The notes under the pieces are model-generated. The model saw only the letters and a list, made by a program, of their open reading frames with translations, did no database searches and was not told the DNA's origin. The position numbers and the translations under genes were made by a program. This document shows positions 28,601 to 36,500 of a stretch of 64,000 nucleotides of DNA, in pieces. The DNA is from Amycolatopsis echigonensis (lineage in GTDB: Bacteria > Actinomycetota > Actinomycetes > Mycobacteriales > Pseudonocardiaceae), in NCBI RefSeq assembly GCF_014174495.1, contig NZ_JACJHR010000025.1, positions 1 to 64,000 on the forward strand, read 5' to 3'. How positions within the stretch are numbered: the first letter of the stretch is position 1; every line of letters begins with the position of its first letter.

Positions 28601-28799
28601 ACGCTCTTGTAGGTCTGGGCGCTCAGGAGCAGACTTGGATGGCCAGTGCCCCGGAGGCGGGGGAGCTGGATGCAGGCCGAGGTTCGATTGATTTTTAGTC
28701 AGCGAGCGGGTGCTGCGGCACCCCGCGGCACGCGCTGAGCAGTGCAGGTCGGAGGACGACGCGGCACCCCCTGTTGCGAGGTACAAACAGGAGGTAACA

Positions 28800-29717
28800 A
28801 TGACGCGACCCGACATGTTCACCGCCCGGCAATGGGACCGGTGGGTCAAACGCGGCCGCACCCTGGTCCGCAGCAAGACCAACATTCAGTTCGAGCTGGG
28901 CGAAATCACCCTTGACATGATCCCAAAGCAACGCAATGGCTTTGAGGACCACGGCGTCGAGGCAGTCCTGCGCGCCTACGCTGCAGCGATCGGGCTGTCC
29001 ACGAACACCCTCAAGAGCTACCGGCACGTAGCGATTGCCTGGCCGGCGGAGAAGCGCAACCCGGATGTGAGCTTCACAATTCACGACATTCTGTCGGCTC
29101 ATCCCAGCAGGTTCCGCAAGATCGGTAAACCGCCCCTGGACCCGGTGAGCGGAGAGCGTCGCTGGACTGTCAATGAGGCGTTGCGCGCCGCCGGGCGCAC
29201 TCCTCAGCATCCGGTGACTCCGCAGGAACGCGTGGATCGCGTCCGCGATCTGGTGCGGGATGACGAAGACGCTGCTCTCGCGGTCAAGGACATCTTGAAG
29301 AGGCCAACGGTCGTCCGGCACGTGCTCAATGACCCGTCCGCACGGCACATCCTGCGCCAGGCCGACAGGCCCCGGTACTACGTCGCAGACGAGGACGACG
29401 AGGACAACGAGCCGGACGTCGGATACGACGAGCCGGAGTCCGCACCTCCGCCGCCGCGGCGAACGTCGCAAGTGCACTACTCCGAGGCACCGCGGGAGGT
29501 GCTCGAGCTGCTGGGGGCATGCACCACGTTCTACACACAGATGCAGCGCATGATCCCCACGCTGCATGTCGCCGAATATGACAAGAACACCAAGCACACT
29601 CTGCTGGAGAGCATCGAGCGAGTACGTGCAGCTGCAGGCTGGGCCGAGACTGTGATCAACACCGGCGACACGTCGATGGACGAAGCGCTGGCGAAGATGC
29701 TCGGAGGTGAGTCATGA
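28800..29717 (+). CDS. Hypothetical protein, DUF6192-like
   Basis: A 305-residue soluble protein. The N-terminal part (RTLVRSKTNIQFELGEITLD, then AAAIGLSTNTLKSYRHVAIAW) looks like a DUF6192-type domain with an HTH-like segment. The middle is acidic and Pro-rich (DEDDEDNEPD, PPPPRR) and the C terminus helical. AGGAGG lies 5 bp before the ATG. Its stop overlaps the next start (ATGA). Such pairs occur on actinobacterial elements; a DNA-binding or regulatory role is inference. Confidence 0.7.
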   Translation: MTRPDMFTARQWDRWVKRGRTLVRSKTNIQFELGEITLDMIPKQRNGFEDHGVEAVLRAYAAAIGLSTNTLKSYRHVAIAWPAEKRNPDVSFTIHDILSAHPSRFRKIGKPPLDPVSGERRWTVNEALRAAGRTPQHPVTPQERVDRVRDLVRDDEDAALAVKDILKRPTVVRHVLNDPSARHILRQADRPRYYVADEDDEDNEPDVGYDEPESAPPPPRRTSQVHYSEAPREVLELLGACTTFYTQMQRMIPTLHVAEYDKNTKHTLLESIERVRAAAGWAETVINTGDTSMDEALAKMLGGES

Positions 29718-30172
29718 CAAACCAGCCTGATCCATTGCCTGCAGCCGACGCAGGTGACCGCGTCTGGCGAGCGGTCGAGGCTACTGGCGAGACCGGCCTG
29801 CGAGGCCCCGACATCTGCGAGACGCAGAATCTGACGCACAGCCAGTTCGAGAACGGCAAGGCGCACGTGCGCGACTACCGCTGCGCCGACGAGCAGAAGT
29901 GCTTCCTCTACGACGGAGACGTGTACGTAGTGACGCGCGATCCAGGACGTGCCGCCACCGCAATGGCGGCGAAGATGCGGTCCATCGACAAGCAGCTCAT
30001 ACGCCTGCACAAGTCCGCGTGCGACCCGATCGCGAAGGACGGCGTCCACGACGAAGCGTTCCGGTATCTCAAAAAACAGCTTGAGGCGATGATCGACAAC
30101 TTGAACATCATGCGGCAGTCCGGGTACTCGGTCCATTCCAAGCAGATCCGAGAGGCAGCACAGGCCCGCTGA
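29714..30172 (+). CDS. Hypothetical winged-helix-like protein
   Basis: A 152-residue protein translated from an ATGA overlap with the DUF6192-like gene. The first 85 residues read like a winged helix (GETGLRGPDICETQNLTHSQ, then YRCADEQKCFLYDGDVYVV with a strand-strand wing), and the rest is helical. It resembles proteins annotated RacP in streptomycetes, but I am not certain of this. Function unknown; the pair probably acts together. Confidence 0.65.
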   Translation: MTNQPDPLPAADAGDRVWRAVEATGETGLRGPDICETQNLTHSQFENGKAHVRDYRCADEQKCFLYDGDVYVVTRDPGRAATAMAAKMRSIDKQLIRLHKSACDPIAKDGVHDEAFRYLKKQLEAMIDNLNIMRQSGYSVHSKQIREAAQAR

Positions 30173-30189
30173 ACCGGGAAGGCGCGAAG

Positions 30190-30228
30190 CGGCCGGGCTG
30201 CGGACCTGTGTGGTCCGAGGCCCGGCCG
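30190..30228. terminator. Strong bidirectional terminator
   Basis: CGGCCGGGC + CGGACC pairs with GGTCCG + GCCCGGCCG around a TGTGT loop, with a 2-by-2 internal bulge. It separates the convergent winged-helix-like and methyltransferase genes. Confidence 0.8.
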
Positions 30229-30242
30229 AATCGCTCTCGCGG

Positions 30243-31823
30243 TCAGTGAGGAGCTGAGGCGTCTTCGCCGCTGATGGTTTCGACGAGTGCGGAGACGAGG
30301 ATTTCGGCGGCGGGTGGGGTGACGGCGTTGCCGTAGCCGCGGACTTGGTCGCGGTTGGAGCCTTTGACCTGGTAGTCCTTGGCGAAGCCCATTCCGGCGG
30401 CGATTTCATGTGGGGCAAGCATCCGGAAGGTGCACTGCTCGACCGCGCCTCGGGTGTCGCTGACGAGGGCGTAGCGGTCTTTGGTGGTGAGCGTGCCGAC
30501 CGGTTCGCTGACCGGACGCGCGGGCCCATTGGAGTAGTACGCCAACAGCATGCTTGTCGCTTTAGGGTCCGGTCGGACGAGCCCGTGGTGGTTGCCTTGG
30601 GCGGACACGGTCGGCAAGGGCCCGTGGACGGGGTAGGCGGTGGTTTTGGAGCCACCGCCGCGCAGCAGGGACACGAACGGCGGGATCACCATCGCGGTTT
30701 CGCGGCGGCAGGTCTGGGTCCGCAACGGCTGCTGCACGCTGGTCGCGGTGTCGACGCCTGCGCGTTTCGCGACCGGTACCACCAGTGGCGGCACCACCAG
30801 GGCATCCGTGTCGCGGGTGGTGCGGGTCGGCATCGGCATGTCGATGCTGGTGGCGTCGTGCCGCCAGGTCCCGCCTGCGGGGGTGAGCAGGGGCCGCGCG
30901 TGCCGGCGCAGTCCGGCTTCGATCCGGGCGAGGGTTGCTTCGGCCAGCGGGTCCGGTCGGCCTTTGCCGTCGACGCGTTCCCCGATTTTCTGCCCGGGGT
31001 GAAGTGACCAGTCGATGACCGTGCTGGCGGGCAGCACGTCGGGTTCGACGACTTGGTGACGGCAGGAGCTCCGCGGGCAGCGGTACACGTACTGGCCGGT
31101 TTTGATTCCGTAGCGGCCCATGTCCACGCCGGTCTTCTTGAACACCTGCACCGCGTCCACCACCTCGTCGCAGCCGAGGCAGTAGGCGCGCGGGCGGAGC
31201 CACTTGTCCCAGTCCGGGTTCCGGCCGAGGTCGGCGAGCCAGAACGGCATGTAGAACCGGTCCCGGGACTGCGCGACCCGCCCGGTTCCCGCGGCGGTGA
31301 CGTGCATGGAGTTGAGCGCGACCAGGCGGGTGCGGTAGCCCTCGGCCTCGATTTCGCGCCGCCACCGCGCGAACTGGTCCCACTTGCGGACCTGCACGAC
31401 GTTCTCCACTACCCCGGCCAGTACCGGCTTGCCCTTGCGGCGCATGGCCTGCAGGTACCGCGGGACCTCCTCCATCAGGGCTCGGGCGCGGGCGACGTTC
31501 GGGTCGGTGGCGACCGGGCCGCGGGCGAGGTCGAACAGCACGCCCTGTGTCGAGCGGTCGAAATCCCGTTTCACCCCGCGCGCATCGGTCCACGGCGGAC
31601 ATGAGGGCGAGGACCAGAACAGGTCCGCGCGTGGGAACCCGGCGATGTCGGCTTTCGCGATGTCCCCGCAGTAGTGGTCGGCTTTCGGGAAGTTCAGCGC
31701 GTGCACGTCGACGGCGAGCGGGTTGTGGTTCGCCGCCAGCATCAGCTCCACTCCCGGCACCGCCGCGGCGCCCTGGGAACTGCCGCCGAATCCGGCGAAC
31801 TCGTCGTAGAGGGTGAAGGTCAT
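30243..31823 (-). CDS. C5-cytosine DNA methyltransferase
   Basis: A 526-residue DNA (cytosine-5) methyltransferase. Motif I DEFAGFGGSSQG at the N terminus, motif IV catalytic Cys in SSPSCPPWT, motif VI GVVENVV, motif VIII AQSRDRFY and motif X GYGNAVTPPAAE are all present. A four-Cys stretch in the middle (YCLGCDE...YRCPRSSCRHQ) looks like a zinc ribbon before the target-recognition part. No restriction enzyme gene is nearby, so it likely protects the element from host restriction. Last gene of a small operon, ATGA-coupled to the gene before it. Confidence 0.93.
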   Translation of the reverse strand: MTFTLYDEFAGFGGSSQGAAAVPGVELMLAANHNPLAVDVHALNFPKADHYCGDIAKADIAGFPRADLFWSSPSCPPWTDARGVKRDFDRSTQGVLFDLARGPVATDPNVARARALMEEVPRYLQAMRRKGKPVLAGVVENVVQVRKWDQFARWRREIEAEGYRTRLVALNSMHVTAAGTGRVAQSRDRFYMPFWLADLGRNPDWDKWLRPRAYCLGCDEVVDAVQVFKKTGVDMGRYGIKTGQYVYRCPRSSCRHQVVEPDVLPASTVIDWSLHPGQKIGERVDGKGRPDPLAEATLARIEAGLRRHARPLLTPAGGTWRHDATSIDMPMPTRTTRDTDALVVPPLVVPVAKRAGVDTATSVQQPLRTQTCRRETAMVIPPFVSLLRGGGSKTTAYPVHGPLPTVSAQGNHHGLVRPDPKATSMLLAYYSNGPARPVSEPVGTLTTKDRYALVSDTRGAVEQCTFRMLAPHEIAAGMGFAKDYQVKGSNRDQVRGYGNAVTPPAAEILVSALVETISGEDASAPH

Positions 31824-32236
31824 CGGACGGCCTCGTCGTGCGCCAGGTCGTCGAGCAGTTCCTCGATACGCTCCACCGCGTGGAGCACGCCCGCGCCTTG
31901 CTCGTCGCCGACGCAGTCGACGGAGCCGCGTAGTTCGCGCACCAGCGTGAGCAGTTGCTCGCCGGTGACGGTGTGGCGGCGGGCGACGGTGTTAACCAGC
32001 GGGATGAGGTGGTCGCGGCCCCATTCCTCCACCGCCAGGTTCTCGCCCTCGTCGGTGGCCGGGTACGCGGCGGTGCCGCGCCACCCGCAGGCGCAGTGGG
32101 CGCGGTAACCGGTGAACTCGCGGGTGGCGTGCGTCCAGGTGCCCGTCTCGGTGCCGTCGGGCAGGATCCGGGCTGCGTAGCCCTCGTGGTCGTCGGCGAG
32201 CGCGTCGGCGTACGGCCCGCAGTAGATGATCCCCAT
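31820..32236 (-). CDS. Hypothetical protein with CxCGWR motif
   Basis: A 138-residue protein, ATGA-coupled to the methyltransferase gene. It contains AHCACGWRGTAAYP, a motif shared with the 185-residue protein of the transfer operon (45311-45868), then a helical C-terminal half (RIEELLDDLAHDE). Perhaps a small zinc-binding fold. AAGGAG precedes the ATG. Function unknown. Confidence 0.7.
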   Translation of the reverse strand: MGIIYCGPYADALADDHEGYAARILPDGTETGTWTHATREFTGYRAHCACGWRGTAAYPATDEGENLAVEEWGRDHLIPLVNTVARRHTVTGEQLLTLVRELRGSVDCVGDEQGAGVLHAVERIEELLDDLAHDEAVR

Positions 32237-32312
32237 CGGAAACTCCTTGTGCTGCAGCGGAAGTGTCAGGTGTGCGGTGCGGACGCCAGCGGGGTCCGGG
32301 CGGTTGTGCTTC

Positions 32313-32393
32313 TCAGACGTGCCACTGGTGGCCGCAGTCGAGGCAGGTCGCGAGCCCGGCGAGGACGTAGAAGTCCCAGTGCGTGCAGCTCAT
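32313..32393 (-). CDS. 26-residue zinc-ribbon-like microprotein
   Basis: The start codon overlaps the stop of the previous gene (ATGA), like its neighbours. The 26 residues contain SCTHWDFYVL and ATCLDCGHQWHV, a C-x2-H...C-x2-C-x-H pattern able to bind one zinc ion. Too short for usual gene calls. Coupled translation and the metal-binding pattern support it. Function unknown. Confidence 0.55.
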   Translation of the reverse strand: MSCTHWDFYVLAGLATCLDCGHQWHV

Positions 32394-32611
32394 GACGCGG
32401 CCTGGTCCGTGTCGCAGGCGAACAGTTCTTCCTGTCCCTCGACCGGGCCCCAGGCGGCGAGTTTCGTCTCGGCTCCGGCGGTGCCGGCCGGGCGCTTCCC
32501 GCGGCTCTTCGCGGCCCTGGTCTGTGCCTTGAGCTCACGGAGTTTTTCGACCGGAATGCCGAGGTTCTCGGCGGCGAGTTCTTCTTTGGTCTTCTTTCCC
32601 TGTGCTGCCAT
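32390..32611 (-). CDS. Small hypothetical protein (73 aa)
   Basis: First gene of the methyltransferase operon. 73 residues: basic helical N terminus (GKKTKEELAAENLGIPVEKL), basic linker, acidic end (EGQEELFACDTDQAAS). GGGAG lies 7 bp before the ATG. No known family. It is ATGA-coupled to the 26-residue microprotein. Confidence 0.65.
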   Translation of the reverse strand: MAAQGKKTKEELAAENLGIPVEKLRELKAQTRAAKSRGKRPAGTAGAETKLAAWGPVEGQEELFACDTDQAAS

Positions 32612-32738
32612 GGCGATCTCCCGGTGCGAGTGGTGCCGGCTGCCCTGGGCGGGTGGTTTTTCTTCGCTGCCCGGAGGGCGGGCGACGGCTGTGCCCGTCG
32701 CCCTTATCGGCGCCTCGCGCGGCCCCGGAGGCTCGCGG

Positions 32739-32875
32739 TCAAGGGATCAGGCAGAAAAGTTTCGGGTCCACGCGCTTTTTGTGGGCCCGAAAGTTTTCTG
32801 ACCCCTTGATCGTGAGGTGGGGCCGTGCTAAGCCGGGCTGCGAAGCGAGAAGACGCTGTCCGCGCTTGCGCGGAC
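32739..32875. other. Hairpin-rich divergent gap, candidate oriT
   Basis: The 371-bp gene-less stretch 32612-32982 has two structures. One is an imperfect inverted repeat of about 30 bp per arm (32739-32809; TCAAGGG-TCAG...CTGACCCCTTGA outside, GGGTCCAC/GTGGGCCC inside, loop GCGCTTTTT). The other is a perfect hairpin GTCCGCGC-TT-GCGCGGAC (32858-32875). Both neighbours point away from it, so these are not terminators of adjacent genes. An origin of transfer for the MobF relaxase is possible but unproven. Confidence 0.4.
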
Positions 32876-32982
32876 CTTGTTCCGCCCGCGGAGGGCGGTG
32901 TCGGGTGAACCGCCGCTGCGGCAGGCGAACTGCCCCGTTCGGGCCGCTGTTTTTGTCAGTGCCTGGTGTCACCATCGGGGTC

Positions 32983-33582
32983 ATGGCGGATACGTGGGGC
33001 GAGATCACCGGGGAATTGCCGCAGTGGGTCGCGCCGGAATTCGACGCGGTTCAGGAGTGCTACCGGGTCGGTTGCCGGCTGACGGATTCCGGGTTCGCGG
33101 ACGAGATGGAGAAGGGCGCGGTGGACGCGCTGCACTGGCTGGTGATCGGCGAGGTCTCGCCGATGACCGAGCGGTCCGGGGCGGCGGTGAGCCGGGAGGC
33201 CGCGCGGGCGGAAAGCTGGGTGGCGTTGTGCGCCGCGGCGGGGATGCCGGGGCCGACCGACCGCGACTGGCAGCGGTTGCAGGTCGAGCCTCGGGCGGCG
33301 CTGCCGGTCGACGCGCAGTACGCCTACGGCGTGTGGCGGGCGTTGGCGTGGCTGCTGGGGGTGCGGGAGGACTGGCCGGTCCGCACCGGGTGGCATCGTG
33401 CGGCGGGGATTCCGCGCGAGCGCGCGCACATCGCGGTGCCGCCGTCGCAGCGCGGCACGCCGGCGTGGCGGGCGGCGGACCGGGCCTACCGGGAGCAGGC
33501 CCTGGCCGATGCGTGCCGGCATTGGCGGCACGTGCGCCGCCTGGCCGACGCCACCGCGGACCCCGCCCCGGGTCGGGGCTGA
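32983..33582 (+). CDS. Hypothetical protein (199 aa)
   Basis: A 199-residue mostly helical, Trp- and Arg-rich soluble protein without known family. It has an acidic N-terminal half (ADTWGEITGELPQWVAPEFD) and a basic end (ACRHWRHVRRLADAT). The start has a weak ribosome binding site. It ends 17 bp from the relaxase stop with a terminator hairpin across its stop codon. It is the only plus-strand gene in the middle of the element. Confidence 0.65.
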   Translation: MADTWGEITGELPQWVAPEFDAVQECYRVGCRLTDSGFADEMEKGAVDALHWLVIGEVSPMTERSGAAVSREAARAESWVALCAAAGMPGPTDRDWQRLQVEPRAALPVDAQYAYGVWRALAWLLGVREDWPVRTGWHRAAGIPRERAHIAVPPSQRGTPAWRAADRAYREQALADACRHWRHVRRLADATADPAPGRG

Positions 33583-33594
33583 CCCGGGGCGGGG
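33561..33594. terminator. Perfect 14-bp bidirectional terminator
   Basis: CCCCGCCCCGGGTC (33561-33574) and GACCCGGGGCGGGG (33581-33594) around GGGGCT, between the stop codons of the convergent 199-residue gene and the relaxase gene. It ends the 15-gene transfer operon. Confidence 0.85.
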
Positions 33595-33599
33595 CGGCA

Positions 33600-36500
33600 T
33601 CACAGGACCGCCGCGTCGTCGCTGACCGCGGCGTCCTCGGCGTCGGCCGTGTGCCGGCGGTGCAGTTCGTCCGCGTGCGCTTCTTCGGCCTCGCGGGCCG
33701 CGTCGGCGGCTTCGCGCGCTTGGATTTCCCGCAGGGTCCGCTGCGCGCGTTCGATCGTGGCGGCGGTCTCGGCGGCCGAGGGCACGCGCGTTTCTTCCGA
33801 GTCCGCGACCGCCGGTTCCTCGGCGGCGACGTCGCGCAGGTCCGCAACAGCGGTCTCCGGGACCGGCTGCTCGTCGACGGGCTCGCGGTCGGCGGTGGCG
33901 CGGGCGTCGGCGACGTCGCGGTCGCGTTGCGCGACGACGTCGGCGAGGTCGTAGTCGTCGGCGACGACGCGGTGCGCGTCCTCGGCGATCGTGTGCTCGC
34001 GGTGCGCGTCGATCCATTCGTCGGCGGTGACGGTCGGTTCCGGGTCGCTGTCGGCGGCGCGGGCGGCGAGCTGGGTCCGGGCCCGGTCGGCCGCGGCGCG
34101 GGTCTCGGCGGTGTGCGCGAGCCACCGCGCCCGCGCCTCGTCCGCGGTTTCCAGTTCGGCGGCGCGGGCGGCGAGCGTGTCGGCGAGCGCGTCGGCGTCG
34201 GCGGCTTCGGCCAGCAGCCGCTCCCGCTCGGCGGCGTCGGCCGCGGCGTCGGCTTCGGCGCGGCGCACGGCCGCGTCGCGGCGGCGGGCGTCGCGGGCCT
34301 GGCGGGTGCCGGCGAGTTCGTTGGCGACGAATTCCGGTCCCCAGGCTTTTTCGCGGTCCCAGGCGCGGACGCGGATCAGCAGCTGTCCGTCGGACATCTC
34401 CCATTCGTCGCGGCCGGCGTCCGGCCGTCCCAGCGCCCGCCAGGCCGCGCGCCACGACGCGTAGGCCTCGGCCTGGCCCGATTTGGGGGCCGCACCCAAG
34501 GCTGTCGCGGCGTCGTCGAATCCGGTCAGTTCCCGGTGCGCGGCCACGACCGCGGCGCGCTCGGCCCAGGCGCCGCGCGCGTCGGGGTCCTCGGGCACCG
34601 GGCCGAACGCCTCGAGCGCCCATTGCTGCGGGTTCTCGGCGAGCTGCTCCCCCAGCTCCCGGCGGCGCCGGTCGGCAGTGTCGGCCAGCGACCGCAGGTA
34701 GGCCGACCACTGCGGGTCGTCCACCCGCGGCAGCCAGTCGGCGTAGGAGTCGCCGGAAGGTTCGAGGTCGACGCGTGTGGCGATGCGGCCGTGGATGACG
34801 TTCGACAGCTGGCGTGCGCCGTCGAAGTCGCGGACCGCGACGGCGTCGCGCAGCACCTGCCGGGGGTCGTGCCCGGCCAGCTCGGCCCGGCGCAGCAGGC
34901 GCGCCAGGGTCGCGGCTCCGTCCTCGGCGGCGATCCGGGTCCGCTGGTCTTCGGTCAGCGCGCCGTCCTCGGCCAGTTCGTCCAGCCACCGGGTGGTCCG
35001 CCCGGCGGTCGCGATCTCGGTGGCGTCGGCCAGCAGCTCGGCCGGGGTGCGGATCGCGTCGGTCTCGGCCGCCGCGTCGGCGGCCTCGTCCAGCGCCGAC
35101 CGCTGCGGCCCGGCGCCCTCGAACGCCCCCGCGAGCACCGCGGCCGGGCTGCGCTTGACCGCGTCCAGCGCGGCGGCGTCCGGAGCGTCGGCGGGCACGG
35201 CGAGGGTGGTGACGTGCGCGGTGTTGCCGAACCGGCCTCGGGTCATGCCGACGTAGAGGGCTTCCAGCCGGGTCGACTCGGTCACGACCGCGTGGCTGGT
35301 GTCGACGGTCAGCCCTTGTGCACTGTGGACGGTGGAGGCGTAGCCGAGTGCGAGGTGCTCGCCGACGTAGTCGGCGGGCAGCGTCACCCGCGGCCCGAGC
35401 CGCTCGGCGTCCTCGCCGTCCTTGCTGTGGCCGAGCACGCGGGCCACGACCAGGCCGCCGTCCTCGCGGGTCTCCAGCACCCGGTACTGCTTGCGGTTGA
35501 CCGGGACTTCCCGGTTGCCCTCGACACCGGCGAGGTCCCAGCCGTTGAACCGGGCCTGCACCAGGTCGCCGACCCCGGCCCAGGTGCCCTGCTGGCCCAG
35601 CGGCACGCCGTCTTCGGCGACTTTGCCGAGGCGGACGAGTTCGCGGCGCAGTTCCGCGCACAGGTGCGCGGCCTGCTCGTTGGTGTCCACGATCAGGATC
35701 GAGTGCTTCCCGGCCAGGGTGTCGGCCAGCCACGCTTTCCCGGCCGCCTGCTCGGCTTGTTCGCGGGTGCCGGAATCCAGGATCCGGCCCTGTTTGTGGT
35801 AGTCGCCCAGCACGGTCTCGTCGCCCTCGCGCAGCCGCAGCGACGCGGCGCGTTCCCATTCGGCGTCGAACCGGCGGACCTCGGTCAGCTCGTAGGCCGC
35901 GCCGGCGTCGGCCACCATCGCCATGCCGCCGCCCGCGCCGACCGCGGCCAGCTGCCGGTGGTCCCCGGTCAGCAGGAGTTTCGCGCCCGCCTCCCGGACG
36001 TGGTGGTGGATCTTCGCCAGGTCGGCGGTGTTCGCCATCGCCGACTCGTCGACCACCACCAGGTCCCCGGGCGCGAGTTTCCACTCGAGGTGCTCGGGGT
36101 GGGTCGAGCCCGCGGCGAGCTTGTCCTGCGCGGTGAGCCAGCGGGCGATGTTGCGCGCGGTCAGGCCCTCGCCGGCCAGTACGTCGGTGGCGACCTGACT
36201 GGACGCCAGCCCGACGACCTTCCGGCTGTGCCCGTCCCACATGTCGTTGTCCTGCCACGCTTTCGCGAGCGCGCCGACCACAAAGGACTTCCCGGTTCCG
36301 GCCGGGCCGACCAGCGACTCCAGCGCCGCGCCGGAGGTGAGGACGCCGCGCACCGCCGCCGCCTGGTCGGCGCCGAGGACCACGCCCTGCTCGGCGAGCG
36401 CGGCCACGAACGCGTCGGCGGTCGCGGTGTCCAGCGCCGGGGCGTCGCGGCGGGCGGTCGCGGCGGCGAGGGCGCGTTCGGTGTGCACGTGCTCGGGCGT

